Shown here: positions 12,690 to 23,534 of the stretch, piece after piece
How positions within the stretch are numbered: the stretch's first letter is position 1
How the letters are laid out: each line of letters starts with the position of its first letter
Assembly (NCBI GenBank): GCA_030762175.1
Contig: CM060842.1
Location: 48,408,501 to 48,472,500 of the forward strand
Direction: 5' to 3'
Origin: Metallyticus violacea
Taxonomy: Eukaryota > Arthropoda > Insecta > Mantodea > Metallyticidae
DNA length: 64,000 nt
Notes under the pieces: generated by a model
Told to the model about the DNA's origin: nothing
Database searches by the model: none
Seen by the model: only the letters and a program-made list of their open reading frames with translations
Position numbers and translations under genes: made by a program

Positions 12690-13195
12690 GCCTTGCCATA
12701 ATCCCTTCCTTTGTGTTATCTCTCTAGTGACTACTACTTCCCCAATCTCATTAAAAAAAAAATCTCCTTGTATAAAGATTTAAGACTATTTACATGTTGA
12801 CTCACTCCTTTGCTTAATAATTTATATCATAATAGTTGTAATTCAATTCTATCCTGTCATACGCTTTCACAAGATCAACAAATGCAATGTACAGTTTTCC
12901 CCTCTTGTCCTTCAGGCATTTATCTACTAATGTCTTTATTATAAAATATTGTCAACTGTTCACTTCCCAATATGAAACCCTGGAATTCTGAAAGTACATT
13001 ATATTCATCTACCCAATACTGTATCCTGTTAGCAAAAATGCCAGTAAAATTTTTCCCTACATTTGATAATAGCGCAATGCCTTGAAAACTATTTGGTTTC
13101 TCTATACTACCTTTCCCTTTTTATATTGGGTGGATAATTGCTTTCTCCAGTTGTTTGGTACATATCCTTTCTCTTTGACCTAATTTAACAAATCT
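12690..13195 (-). pseudogene. Non-LTR retrotransposon (LINE) reverse-transcriptase fragment
   Basis: On the minus strand, from the high end downward, it reads a typical RT sequence: KGKGSIEKPNSFQGIALLS, then GKNFTGIFANRIQYWVDEYN, LSEFQ, and further on KLYIAFVDLVKAYDR, which is RT motif A with its catalytic Asp. There are several frameshifts. The 5' and 3' parts of the element are missing. The RGIALLS and FVDLxKAYD pattern resembles the larger LINE at 38780-43200. Confidence 0.82.
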
Positions 13196-13204
13196 GTTAG
13201 AATC

Positions 13205-13460
13205 TGAACTCTGCTTATATTAATGGTGATTTTATAGTTACAATACTGTAAGATTGATGAAGCATGGTCCAGAAAAATTAAAGGGAGAGGACAGATATGT
13301 AAGAATGGGTAAAAATAGGAAGTAGGATCTATAGCATACACAACCAGGGAGTTAAACGCATAGATCCAAAACAAGAACCACTCCAAAAATTTTATATAAC
13401 GGTGTAATGTAATTGTAATGATGGTTGTTGAAATAAAATTCATTCATTCATTCATTCATA
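13205..13460 (+). mobile_element. LINE 3' end with (ATTC)n tail
   Basis: It ends in AATAAAATTC followed by four to five ATTC units (13430-13460), typical of non-LTR elements with short tandem-repeat tails. A second, similar tail (TGAAATAAAACTCATTCATTC) ends near 13728, after a short stretch also containing TAATTGTAATGTAA. No coding region is left in either. Confidence 0.6.
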
Positions 13461-14022
13461 TTTGAGTGTAGTATGACATATATTTCTAATAAACTTTAAT
13501 TTTAATAGAACTGTTGAACCCAAGTCTTTCGGAAATTTAAGTAGGAAACTGTTGACGAGCTGAAGACAAGGGTTCATTAATCAGTTAAATAAGAAAAACT
13601 AAATGACATTTTTTTTTGAAAATTTTTTATTGATATAATTATGAAGTTATGAAACTAGTAATAAGCATAAGTGGAACAAATGTAAATCTAATTGTAATGT
13701 AATTTGCTGAAATAAAACTCATTCATTCAAATGTTCTAGTATTAAATAATAGATGATTTTAATGGATACTGATGTATGCTGCATCAAGAATTACTCTCTC
13801 GTCTCTTTGTGTCTATGTAACTATATATCTCTAAGTGTATTGTGAGAAAATTAAATAATTATTTGATTGATTGATTTATGTTTATTTTTATTTTACAATT
13901 TTCTTGTTCTATTTTCATACTTTTCTCTATTTTAATTTCCATACCTTATCTGAGTAATTCAGTACTTTGCAGGAGTTATCAAACTTCACATCCCCATGGT
14001 TTTAATAAAATAGTTGACTTAC
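13461..14022. other. Remainder of HIPK intron G-H
   Basis: AT-rich sequence with the second short LINE-type tail at about 13660-13728. From about 13858 to 14000 it is pyrimidine-rich on the plus strand. No gene was recognised. Confidence 0.6.
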
Positions 14023-14398
14023 CCCGCTGTGAAAGGAGCCACCTGGTGACTAGCCGGCAGATATGCTGGCTGAGTGGTAGTCACATACACTGCAGGACGG
14101 CGATAGAGTTCTGGCTGGTGATACAGAGGTTGGCCTGCAGCTGCTAAAGGATGTTGTGGTGAAAGTCTAGTGGCAGCATGTGCCAAGGGCTGAGGGGAAA
14201 GGTGTGCACTACCATGTCGGTAGCTCTGATGCAGGGCAGCATGAGAAGAAGATGCAGCTGCTGCTGCTGTGGTCCACGTTTTTGCCTGAGCTGCTGCCAA
14301 CAAGTGTTGCTCCCTGGTAGAGACTGCTACGGCTTCTCGATTCGTGTGAGCTGCTGGAGGCTGGATGTAGTCCTTGTGTACACTGGCTACACTAGCCA
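14023..14398 (-). CDS. HIPK: HIPK coding exon G, His/Ala/Pro-rich region
   Basis: The exon gives about 125 residues beginning VASVASVHKDYIQPP, with an Ala run, then LAHAATRLSPQHPLAAAGQ and a Tyr-rich part (YRRPAVYVTTTQPAYLPA). Vertebrate HIPKs have a comparable His/Ala/Pro/Tyr-rich segment shortly before the SPAK tail. The acceptor is TTTTTCCAG at 14399, and the donor is GTAAGT just below 14023. Two bases complete a codon from exon F, and the exon ends in phase 2 (GG), which joins exon H. Base composition is clearly richer in GC than the flanking introns, which supports a real exon. Confidence 0.87.
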
Positions 14399-14631
14399 CT
14401 GGAAAAATAAATCGCAAAGCTATGTAGTGCTAAAAGCATTACCAACATTATTTTCAGCTTCTATCTATTCAAAAAACTTTTTGCTTATTTTCCTCTGAGA
14501 ACTCACCTATAATTACAAATTATCAACCAATTTGTGCCAGAAAATAATTTGGAAATTATCTTGGATTTACTGGACCTAACTCCATAAACCGATTTTTAAA
14601 AATGAATCACAGCTCTTAAATAGCAAGAGAT

Positions 14632-15495
14632 GATGATTATTGTTTAAAGGGCGCAAAACTACTAAGGTCAATAGCACCCAAACACACCAAAAATGTGCCA
14701 AGAGTAAAATAAATAAATAAATAATCTACACTAAAAATCAATAAAGAAAACAAGCAATTTCAGTACTTTAGGCAATAAAAATAAAAACCCCATTACAAAT
14801 AACAAGGGTAAAATGGTCAACAACAAACAAAAGACTGGTAATAAAAATGCATCAGTAAGAGTTGAAATTGCAACAGTCTTGTAACAATGCTATCATAAAT
14901 AAAATTATATAAAATCACACCTTGCTCCAAAAACCACAAACACATATAAAACAGAGCACTTGCTCAACAGCAACCACATCTTCTGCAAGCACTTCAATAG
15001 AGGGAGGCAAACCCAGGGACAGTCTAAAAGCTGCTAGATGAGGGCATTCTAGTAAAATGTGACACACTGTATACGGGTGGTCACAATTAGGACATACTGG
15101 AGCTGGATCACCATTAAAAAGGTGATGGTGACTAAAACAGCAATGCTCAATTCGTAAATGTGCTAAAATTACTTCATGGCAGACTGCTGAGAAGAATATG
15201 ACCAATTAAAAGGGGCTGATTTATATTGTCGGAGCTTATTATCTTGGAGTAAACTCCATTCCTCATGCCAGCACGCGACGTAAAGAATGTTTAAAAATCC
15301 TCAGATTCCCCTGCTCATACTCAGCAGGGTCTAAAAGGTCGGATTCAGCTGCAACATTTGTGGTCTTATTGCCTAGAAGTCCCACATGTCCAGGTCCCAT
15401 AGCAGTGTCACCCTGACGCAAATTGCAATAGTAGGATGACACCAACGAAGCATGTGTCATATAAAGAGTAGAAAGCTGAGGAGGGTCAAGCAAAA
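14632..15495 (-). pseudogene. I-clade LINE 3' part (RNase H end and zinc-knuckle-like C-terminus)
   Basis: On the minus strand, 15493-15263 carries the end of an RNase H domain (GPGHVGLLGNKTTNVAAES, matching the usual GHVGIxGNExAD signature). Further on, 15205-14915 reads HLRIEHCCFSHHHLFNGDP, CPNCDHPYTVCHILLECPHL, the C-terminal Cys/His region typical of I-like and related LINEs. The 3'UTR at about 14640-14910 has the CAAT/GATGATG-type end next to TTTAAAGGGCGCAAAACTAC. The RT and endonuclease are missing (5' truncation near 15495). The frame is broken between the two parts. Confidence 0.82.
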
Positions 15496-16042
15496 TGCTG
15501 ATTTAATAGTGTAATTAGAAAAGTCACTGTCAGTTATTATGACTCAACATATAAGAAGTCTACTTTGCTCAATAAGCAATAAATAAATGATATGATCAGA
15601 AAACTATGAATAAGAATACAGTGGTAAATATACTCCCATTCATAGTAACAGTTCTCTTTCTACTCCTGTTGCACATTTTTATAAGTTAAAGAGCTTAAAT
15701 CATATTAATAAGTCTTTTTGTACATCTACAATCAGTACAATACTTCCTTTTATAGAACAGGCATTCTACTTGAATGGAAGATCACTAAATATAAAAAAAG
15801 TTCAATACTTCACTTAAAAATAATGTACAATTTTATAATCAGTACTAAACAATTAAACATACACCATGGCACTACTCATTCGACCAATACTGCAATGTTA
15901 GTATGAAGATTTTTAAGCACTAAATTATAAATATGGCAGATTATTTCTGTTATAAAAATGAGAATTAAATGATTTGCAGTTTACTTGCTTATGCTAATTT
16001 AGTTGTCAGGTATATAAAGGGCATCCTTGAAGCATAGGTTTA
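15496..16042. other. HIPK intron F-G stretch without recognised features
   Basis: AT-rich sequence. I see no gene or repeat I can name. Confidence 0.6.
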
Positions 16043-16318
16043 TAAATTAAATATTGTACTTACGAAGTTGTTGACAATGGAGGGATAATATACCCTAAAT
16101 TAGGTTTTCACTTTTTACACTGAACTACATTTACTTACATAAAATAAGTCGCGTTTCGGGAGAATCTCTCCCATCTTCAATTGCTCAATGAACAGCTGTT
16201 ACTCGAAAAATGTATGTTTCCGAGTAACGGCAGTTCAGTGAGCAACTGAAATGGGAGAGTTTATCCCGAAACTCATCTTATTTTATGTAAGTAAATGGAG
16301 TTCAGTGTAAAAAATTAA
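16043..16318. mobile_element. PLE-tail inverted pair forming a 94-bp-arm palindrome
   Basis: The arms at 16112-16205 and 16221-16315 are near-perfect inverted repeats around a 15-base loop. Each arm reads outward as a PLE 3' tail: a TGAAGATGGGAGAG-type core, GAAAC, then TTATTTTATGTAAGTAAATG and TTCAGTGTAAAAA. The left side extends to about 16043 with a further tail segment also found at 31570-31637. The same subfamily occurs at 58231-58346. The ribozyme-like cores are imperfect in both arms (first core base C to U on the left; a core G lost on the right). Confidence 0.78.
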
Positions 16319-16496
16319 TACATAAGTTTAGTTATTAAAATTGTTCAATAAGAAATGGTTGTAAAAATAGTCTTAGCTTTTTAAGACTATTAATTTAAAT
16401 GACAATTATGAATATTTTATTTATATTGATATTATACTAATGTAAATTTCACTATAGTAAGATCAATGTTAGATAGAAAAATTCAGAAATAAGTAC

Positions 16497-16663
16497 CATT
16501 AATCAGCTGTGGCTGCTGACCTTGTTGTGGAATATGATACTCTCTATGAGTACCAACAGGTACTGCCACAGAATCCCGTTTGTGAGCAGATGGAGGAGCC
16601 AACATTTCTCTTCCAGTGTGTGCAGCTGGAGGAGCCCAAGATCCACGCTTGTCACCGCTACAG
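16497..16663 (-). CDS. HIPK: HIPK coding exon F
   Basis: The exon encodes about 55 residues: CSGDKRGSWAPPAAHTGREM, then a Pro/Ala/His-containing stretch ending QQPQLIN. I have no specific HIPK motif here. The assignment rests on the flanking exons, on matching phases (one base completes exon E's codon; phase 1 joins exon G) and on GC content above the introns. The acceptor is TTTCCGTGCAG at 16664. A second AG six bases further gives a start at 16657 and an in-frame loss of two residues. The donor is G|GTACTT below 16497, weaker than the consensus. Confidence 0.78.
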
Positions 16664-17164
16664 CTGCACGGAAAGGATAAGTCACACCTAATTAAGTGAA
16701 ATTTGCACATAGTCAATTAATAAAGATTTCTCTGCAGGTTACAAACTGAAAAGCAAAATGTTTATGAAATAACATATGTTTTACATTAAAGCATTTACAT
16801 GATTATTTACAGGCATAAAAATTTATTTTAAATATCTTTTTGTCTTTATTTTAATTCAATGTTAAAAATAACAAAATACATTTATTGTAAGTCCTTTGCA
16901 AATTAATAAATTAAAACAAAAAAATTTCATAATTAAAGTTAAGCTGTGATAGTGCATAGTAAAATTCATTAATGAAAATTATTGTACTGAAACAAATCAA
17001 AGAAAAATAACAAGCAAACAATTAACTGAAAAACACATTAAATTCTGTATATGAAGGCCATAGCAATTCTTAATTTCCTTTTATATAGTAACTGTAAGGC
17101 ATTAAAATGGTACATAAATGGGTAAAATAATAATTATTACCTCATACAAAATATACATTTTATA
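16664..17164. other. HIPK intron E-F, start
   Basis: Very AT-rich. Nothing recognised before the DNA transposon at 17165. Confidence 0.6.
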
Positions 17165-17424
17165 GTCTGAGTTCACCCTTAGAATAGGTCCTGATGTAAA
17201 CAACGAGGTGTTTACAAGGCATGTATGAGCATTCTTTCTTTGGCTGAGAGGTGAACTAAATTGTGCCTAATTTACATAGTAGTTTGCAAATATATTCACA
17301 AACATAGCTTTATTTCTTAAATGTAAATTGGAACTTGCACAGTGAAGCCAATCATATTAATTGATATCATTATATGATTCAGTTGAACTACACACTCTTA
17401 AAGCTTCACTTACTTTTCATAAAT

Positions 17425-17470
17425 GTATGGAACCGGTTTCGAGAACATTTAGTTCCCATCTTCAGCCAGG
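17425..17470 (-). ncRNA. Hammerhead-ribozyme-like motif, left PLE arm
   Basis: Mirror copy of the motif at 19758-19803, with the same core and helices. Confidence 0.65.
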
Positions 17471-18445
17471 CTAAAGTTCAACTGTCGGATCATTCGTTGA
17501 GCTGTGGAAATGTATATTCTGCTCTGGTGGCAGTGTGATAAACTTGTAGTTTATGTTTTCATCCCCGACAATGTCGAAGTTCATTATGCTGTCTTTGTAT
17601 TTGTAGATGTAGATTTTCTCCCAGGTTGCTAATTCCATAGGTCCTTGTACTGATTTTAATAATTTTGCTTTATTTATTATGTCGTGATTTTGTGTCCAAA
17701 AATGATATGCTACTGCTGATTTCTCTATTTGCTTGTACTTTATGTTCCTGAAATGTTCCTTTAACCGTGTGCCTATGTTTCTCTTTGTTTTTCCAATGTA
17801 GATTTTTTCACATTCTGCACAGTTTATTTTGTAAATACCTGATTTTTCTTCTTGTGGAATACTGTCATTAACATTATCTATCAGTAAATTTTTAACATTA
17901 AATCTATTAATCGGTGCCAACCTGATATTAAAATCTTTAAGAATATTCTGAAATTTTTTTGTGGCCCATGGATGATGTGTGAATTTATTAAAAATTAGTT
18001 TATCTTTTGTTGCTGAAAGTATTGTGGTTTCTTTGATATGGTTTTGTCTCTTGAATTTCTGCACCTTTTTATGTACTAGTTCTTTTTTAAAACCATTTTT
18101 AACTGCTGTTTCTTCTATTTGTTTGTATTCTTTAAAATATTCTTCTTTGCTAATTTGTAGGTTAACTAGCCGGTGTGTTAAACTGTTAATTACTGCATGT
18201 TTGTGTGCTGTGGGGTTAAAACTGTCAGCTTTAATGTGATTATCTGCATGTGTATTCTTTCTGTATATTCCAAATTTAAGTTTTTCTTTGCATTTCATTA
18301 TTTTAATATCCAAGAATGGCAGCATGTTATCTGTTTCTATTTCGTATGTAAATATGTTTTTATCTTGAATATTTGAGAAGTTTAAAGGCATCGTCAATGA
18401 GTTTTTTGTTAACTATGGCAAATATATCATCTACATATCTATATA
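17471..18445 (-). pseudogene. PLE left arm: RT C-terminal part and GIY-YIG endonuclease
   Basis: The minus strand gives an open frame (18397-17471) from NIQDKNIFTYEIETDNMLPF through the RT thumb and GIYKINCAECEKIYIGKTKR to the C-terminus. The sequence is identical to the right arm. One extra base near 18375 shifts the frame between FKLL and NIQD relative to the right arm. The arm starts within RT motif C (YVDD), so motifs A and B are absent and it cannot encode a working RT. The stop codon sits next to the ribozyme-like tail. Confidence 0.9.
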
Positions 18446-18458
18446 TTATATAGATATA

Positions 18459-19757
18459 ATTAAAGACATAAAATTGCACCCCTCTGACACTCTTATATCT
18501 TTCGATGTAGAATCTCTGTTTCCAAGCATACCAAAGGAAAAACTCCTGATTTATCTACATGATTGGCTAAAAACAAGTGGAATTAATGATACACACATAA
18601 AAGAATACATCAAACTGACAGAAATTTGCATAAACCAAGCCTTTTTTACTTTTAAAGGAAAATTTTATAAACAACAAGCACGACTTACAATGGGCAGCCC
18701 CTTATCTCCATTTCTAGCTAACCTTTTCATGAGTAGATGTGAAACACACATCAACACAGCTTTTCCATACATATTTAAGGTATGGTATAGATATGTAGAT
18801 GATATATTTGCCATAGTTAACAAAAAACTCATTGACGATGCCTTTAAACTTCTAAATATTCAAGATAAAAACATATTTACATACGAAATAGAAACAGATA
18901 ACATGCTGCCATTCTTGGATATTAAAATAATGAAATGCAAAGAAAAACTTAAATTTGGAATATACAGAAAGAATACACATGCAGATAATCACATTAAAGC
19001 TGACAGTTTTAACCCCACAGCACACAAACATGCAGTAATTAACAGTTTAACACACCGGCTAGTTAACCTACAAATTAGCAAAGAAGAATATTTTAAAGAA
19101 TACAAACAAATAGAAGAAACAGCAGTTAAAAATGGTTTTAAAAAAGAACTAGTACATAAAAAGGTGCAGAAATTCAAGAGACAAAACCATATCAAAGAAA
19201 CCACAATACTTTCAGCAACAAAAGATAAACTAATTTTTAATAAATTCACACATCATCCATGGGCCACAAAAAAATTTCAGAATATTCTTAAAGATTTTAA
19301 TATCAGGTTGGCACCGATTAATAGATTTAATGTTAAAAATTTACTGATAGATAATGTTAATGACAGTATTCCACAAGAAGAAAAATCAGGTATTTACAAA
19401 ATAAACTGTGCAGAATGTGAAAAAATCTACATTGGAAAAACAAAGAGAAACATAGGCACACGGTTAAAGGAACATTTCAGGAACATAAAGTACAAGCAAA
19501 TAGAGAAATCAGCAGTAGCATATCATTTTTGGACACAAAATCACGACATAATAAATAAAGCAAAATTATTAAAATCAGTACAAGGACCTATGGAATTAGC
19601 AACCTGGGAGAAAATCTACATCTACAAATACAAAGACAGCATAATGAACTTCGACATTGTCGGGGATGAAAACATAAACTACAAGTTTATCACACTGCCA
19701 CCAGAGCAGAATATACATTTCCACAGCTCAACGAATGATCCGACAGTTGAACTTTAG
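18459..19757 (+). pseudogene. PLE right arm: RT palm plus GIY-YIG endonuclease, 5'-truncated
   Basis: This open frame of about 430 codons has no stops. In residues counted from 18474, RT motif A is SFDVESLFPSIP with Asp at about 11, motif B is MGSPLSPFLANLFM at about 73-86, and motif C is YVDD at about 107-110. The thumb region follows, then a GIY-YIG nuclease with GIY at about 305, a CxxC pair, YIG at about 319, Arg at about 329 and the WEKIYIYK segment. Penelope-like proteins use this RT and nuclease for target-primed insertion. The fingers and N-terminal region (the LPKIHK and RPIINN part seen at 32021-32410) are missing, and no ATG fits as a start, so it is a truncated, non-autonomous copy despite the intact frame. 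It ends in TAG at 19755. Confidence 0.92.
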
Positions 19758-19803
19758 CCTGGCTGAAGATGGGAACTAAATGTTCTCGAAACCGGTTCCA
19801 TAC
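19758..19803 (+). ncRNA. Hammerhead-ribozyme-like motif, right PLE arm
   Basis: Core CTGAAGA at 19763-19769 matches CUGANGA. One extra U (19770) follows, then helix II GGGAAC (771-776), loop TAAAT, GTTCTC (782-787), GAAA (788-791), a two-base-pair helix III (AC/GU) around CG, and U at 19797 as the cleavage-site nucleotide. Helix I has at least TGG/CCA. PLEs are known to carry hammerhead motifs. The extra base after the core's last A is not in the canonical fold, so activity is unproven. Confidence 0.68.
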
Positions 19804-19930
19804 ATTTATGAAAAGTAAGTGAAGCTTTAAGAGTGTGTGGTTCAACTGAATCATATAATGATATCAATTAATAGCTTTATTTCCCTCATTTTAGCAGTTA
19901 AACCTAATGTTTTAGTATTACTGCATAGAA

Positions 19931-21090
19931 ATGTGCCAAATGCATAAAATATTAAGTAATTATATTAAAATAGATAAGCAAATGTCATATGCCTTCAGTT
20001 CAATATGTGGGAAAGAAGAAATCCAACAATTTAGTAAAGCAACATGGATGAACACATGGAGTGTAATTAAATTCATGCTTGACATGGAATATGCCAAACA
20101 TTGTAAAGGAAAGCTCCAAAAAAGTGGCAAGAAAAGTACTCTGAATGGGTTTCACAAACTGTGTGAAAAACAACCTACTGTAGCAATGAAAGATGCTATT
20201 AATTTAACAGCTAAGTTTACTGGTGTTTCCAAAGAGCTTCATTTCACACTAGAGAAAGGATAAATAAATACAAGTTATGCATTGGTAATGCAGGAAGCAT
20301 TAAAAGCTATTGTTAAAAGTACAGCATGACAATTTTTTTGGAGTGCAATGCACCAAAAATTGCACAATTTTTTCTATAAATTTTATGCCAAAAAGTTCTA
20401 GAATTCATAAACAGTTATCCTTCCCTTGGTTTTGAGTTTGTGACAGGAAACAGAAACAAAATGGTTGTAGATTGTAAAGACCTTTTGTTATGGCAAAAGG
20501 ATTAACTAAAAAGAATTTGCTTCTACAGAAAAGAAGGCCAGAAGCTGTATTTCTATGATGAAACATGGGTCAATGAGGGCCATATAAATTGCAGAGTATG
20601 GATAGACTCAAACATTAAAGGTAAATGAGCAGGCATTTTTTGGACTGAAAAACCAGACAGAAAAAGGTAGATGTCTCATTTTTCTGCACATTGAGGTGAT
20701 GACAGGTTCTTGGAGGGAGGAGAATTAATCATGGAATCTAAGAAAACAAATGACTACTACGAGGAAATGACAGTCCAGTATTCACTTCATGGTTTAAAAT
20801 TATGCCCCTGCTTGTATTTAACAGTGTAAATAACATGGAGGATACATCATATCAAAGTAAAAAATTAGATTGCATTCAAAATAAGCCATGGCTAAAGAGC
20901 AACATCATGTGCATGGAGACAAAATGCTTATCTTGCAACAAGAGCATGATAAATATGAGTTTGCACATTATTAGGGTATGCTAACCTGTTGGCAGAGACA
21001 GCAGGACACACAATGCTGAGACTTAAGCCCCAATGAATTAGCATGGGGCCAGGTTAAAGGCCATGTTGTGTGGTATAATACTAGACTTTC
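19931..21090 (+). pseudogene. Degenerate DDE transposase of the TA-flanked transposon
   Basis: Around 20220-20260 it reads TGVSKELHFTLEKG, a helix-turn-helix-like end of an N-terminal domain. Around 20525-20630 it reads KEGQKLYFYDETWVNEGH, where DETW is the usual first part of the DDE_3-type catalytic region, followed by a VWID segment. Later pieces include GGELIMESKKTNDYYEEM, and near 21010-21090 HTMLRL with an LNPIE-like and WAQVKG-like region. Many stops and frameshifts separate these parts, so it is dead. The similarity is to a widespread animal family of Tc1/mariner-like DDE_3 transposases, judged from memory of the motif order. Confidence 0.75.
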
Positions 21091-21254
21091 AAACTATCCA
21101 AAGTAAAGACATTGCTGATGGATGACCTAAAGTTGATAACAACTGATATGTAACTTTTTTTTTGTGTAGGGAGAGGACTAAATTTTGGAAAGCAGATTGT
21201 CTTCATAATGTGGTTGTCTATCATTCCAATTTAGGAAGAATATGCCTCTTTCAA

Positions 21255-21626
21255 AATCTAATTAGCTAAGTTAACAATTAATTTTCGTAATTTTATTTGT
21301 ATTCTTTAATGTAAGTAATAGAAAATAACATAATCACAAATAAACATGTAAACCATGTGAAGAGATTAGTGAGAATGAACATGAATGATGACAGTTCTCA
21401 GTAACATACAGTTAGGAATGTATTATCATAACTCCTGCAGAATCTAATTAGCTAAGTTAACTATTCATTTTCATAATTTTATTTGTATTCTTTAATGTAA
21501 GTAATAGAAAATAACATAATCACAAATAAACATGTAAACCACGTGAAGAGATCAGTGAGAAAGAACATGAATGATGACAGTTCCCAGTATCATACAGTTA
21601 GGCATGTATTATCATAACTCCTGCAA
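21255..21626. repeat. Tandem duplication, two 186-bp units
   Basis: Units 21255-21440 and 21441-21626 both begin AATCTAATTAGCTAAGTTAAC and both end with the ACTCCTGCA block. They differ at roughly a dozen positions. The duplication lies inside the right part of the DNA transposon and is non-coding. Confidence 0.95.
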
Positions 21627-21702
21627 TCAGAGTGGGAAGGTGGAGACTACATTTTGGACTTTTGTTTACATCAAGACTTATTCCAAAGGAGAACTCAGAG
21701 TA

Positions 21703-22329
21703 TGACAAATGTGATATTAAACACTTTAGTCTAAAAATAAAGTAAAAGTCATTCATACACTAAAGAAGTGAAGTATATCAAATAAATACAGTGGTCCTGA
21801 ACACATAAACACAGGTATACAAGAACCTGGATGTAATATAGCAACTAGATACTGACAAATTATATAATTTAGATGCAAATTAAATTTAATTGACATTGGA
21901 CTAGAGTGAAACCGTATTTTCATTTATACAGTTTTCTTGTAAACCAATTCAGTTCTTAAACTAGTCCTACAAAAATAGCTATATCTGTTGCCTCCAACTT
22001 TCCTCTCTTCCACAATTATAAGTTTTGGAAATCTGAAATCATGGTGGTTATACAGTGATCAATAATCTTATAAATCAACACACACAAGATAAATAATCGC
22101 ATTAACAAACATAAGGACAGGCTAATTAATAGTTTTGAAATTTAAAAATTGATAAAGTCCATGAAAGAAATGAATGATTGTACTTCCAAACAATTAATGC
22201 ACTAGAGGTTTACTTGGTTCAAATTTTTGGTACACATGTCAAAAGAAAAATACATGACATAAGTGCATCCAAATTCATGCAATTAAAATTATATAATATA
22301 AACAATATGTACATATAATCTACTAAAAT
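21703..22329. other. Intron stretch without recognised features
   Basis: AT-rich. I see nothing I can identify. Confidence 0.6.
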
Positions 22330-22890
22330 TAGGATTCCGAGTCTTTTGTGCTTTCAGAAGGCATTAGCTGCACTCTTAATTCTCAAGGACAAGGCCTGCC
22401 CCCCTGCTCTTTACCCTTATCATAAATTGTTCCTCAACATATCCATAGCTCTAGTATTCTTGGCAATTGCTATCTCCTTCTCCAGCTCCTATTACTCCTT
22501 ACAAGATTACAGATGTATTAGGACCAGTTTACAACAAAAATCTGTTTTTATTCTTGAAAAGATTTTCTAAATTATCCTATTCCATTCTCATTTTTCTTAA
22601 CCATTTTTCTTTCACTTTTCCAGAGAATATTCCTAGACTTTTTAATATCTATACACCTCCTTTATTAAAATAATACTCCAAATATCTATGTAAATTATTC
22701 CCAATTCTTTTCATTTCTTTACATTCTAATACACAGTACAAGTTATTTCTTTTTTTCTCCACATAATGGACATGCATCCATATTATTATACTTTATTAAT
22801 CCTTTATATATTAGAATACCTATTCTATTTCATCCATATCCACCCCATATAGATTTATTACAATAAACCACATTCTTTTCTATACCCCCT
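22330..22890 (-). pseudogene. LINE C-terminal remnant
   Basis: On the minus strand around 22780-22600 it reads a Cys-containing stretch followed by LYCVLECKEMKRIGNNLHRYL, similar to the C-terminal CPLC...VLEC region of non-LTR elements, then a stop-rich tail. The composition (pyrimidine-rich plus strand) matches the LINE C-terminal parts at 39642-40890, 55455-56740 and 59870-60625. There is no RT. Confidence 0.5.
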
Positions 22891-22905
22891 TTTTAGATCT
22901 ATATA

Positions 22906-23533
22906 CAGTGAAACCTTGATCTATCATTCCCAGAACGTTAATTTTCCTCGATGTATCATTCAATTTAGGCGGCCCCAAACATTTTACATTATAACTTATG
23001 CAAACAAAACCCACATTCATCATTCCTTGAAACATTGTTTTCCCACATTATTTGTTCAAAAAGTTCTCTCTCTTAGAATTCTATTCTAGAACAATTGTTT
23101 TCAAACTGGAATAATTGAAGTGGTGATAGTTGCATTTGGACCAACTTGACTCTCCGCAGTTGCCAATACTTTTGGAGCACCAGGATATTGATAGCCAATA
23201 CAAAGAATAGGCTAGAGTTGCTGGTGCCATCTGTTTTGACACTATTTGGAGCAGACGAGGATCACGAAGACGTCACATGTGGTGTTAAAGGGTTTATGAA
23301 TTGTGCAACAAGGTGGGAGAAGTAGAAAGTGTTTGCAATATGAGGAAGAGGGGGAAGATCATGCAATAGCCAAAGCCATACTGACATTTGCCGAAGCTCG
23401 AGAATGCTATGCACATACAATGGCAGTGTGGATGGTGGTGAGCAACAGAATGTGTTCAATGTGGAAAATTCACTATTTTGCACAGAAAGAAAAGAAGCAA
23501 ATGTCAGTTAATGACTTATTTCAAATAAAGTGA
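22906..23533 (+). pseudogene. Internally deleted pogo/Tigger-like DNA transposon
   Basis: The left side starts CAGTGAAACCTTGATCTATCATTC, with CCTCGATGTATCATTCAATTT further in, as in pogo-type inverted ends. The right side has an open segment (about 23350-23530) reading ILTFAEARECYAHTM, then KKQMSVNDLFQIK, which resembles the acidic/helical end and the final KKQTTITDFF motif of pogo-type transposases. The DDE core is missing. Similarity was judged by eye only. Confidence 0.5.
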
Positions 23534-23534
23534 C

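Larger units (their letters stand above)
17316..19870. mobile_element. Penelope-like element, tail-outward inverted pair with a 12-bp TSD
   Basis: Two nearly identical PLE 3' portions are joined head to head near 18443-18459 and point outward. A single 12-bp duplication (ATAGCTTTATTT at 17304-17315 and 19871-19882) flanks the whole unit, so the pair entered as one event. The left arm keeps 40 bases of extra 3' tail (17316-17355) that the right arm lacks. Over about 300 residues the two arms encode identical protein, implying a recent origin. The joint is an almost palindromic ATATCTATAT/ATATAGATAT stretch. Both arms lack the N-terminal part of the element. Confidence 0.93.
17165..21700 (+). 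mobile_element. TA-flanked DNA transposon with ~40-bp inverted termini, carrying a PLE insertion
   Basis: The ends 17165-17205 and 21661-21700 are inverted copies: both contain CTGAGTTC, then an AATAxGTC block, then TGATGTAAACAA. A TA dinucleotide directly flanks each end (17163-17164 and 21701-21702), as in Tc1/mariner-type target duplications. Inside lie a degenerate DDE transposase (19931-21090), a 186-bp tandem duplication (21255-21626) and a 2.55-kb PLE insertion (17316-19870). Without the PLE and its duplication the element is about 1.97 kb. Confidence 0.85.

Noticed and set aside
14019..14417. Exon G as an intronless 132-residue gene
   Set aside because: Both ends run past good splice sites and the phases match the neighbouring HIPK exons.
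16509..16691. Plus-strand ORF opposite exon F
   Set aside because: It is the antisense shadow of the HIPK exon.
18989..19249. Minus-strand ORF inside the right PLE arm (and its twin at 17979-18239)
   Set aside because: Antisense shadows of the PLE coding sequence; identical only because the arms are identical.
18474..19757. Intact, autonomous PLE protein
   Set aside because: The frame is open but begins at RT motif A without an ATG; the finger and N-terminal regions found in other copies are missing.
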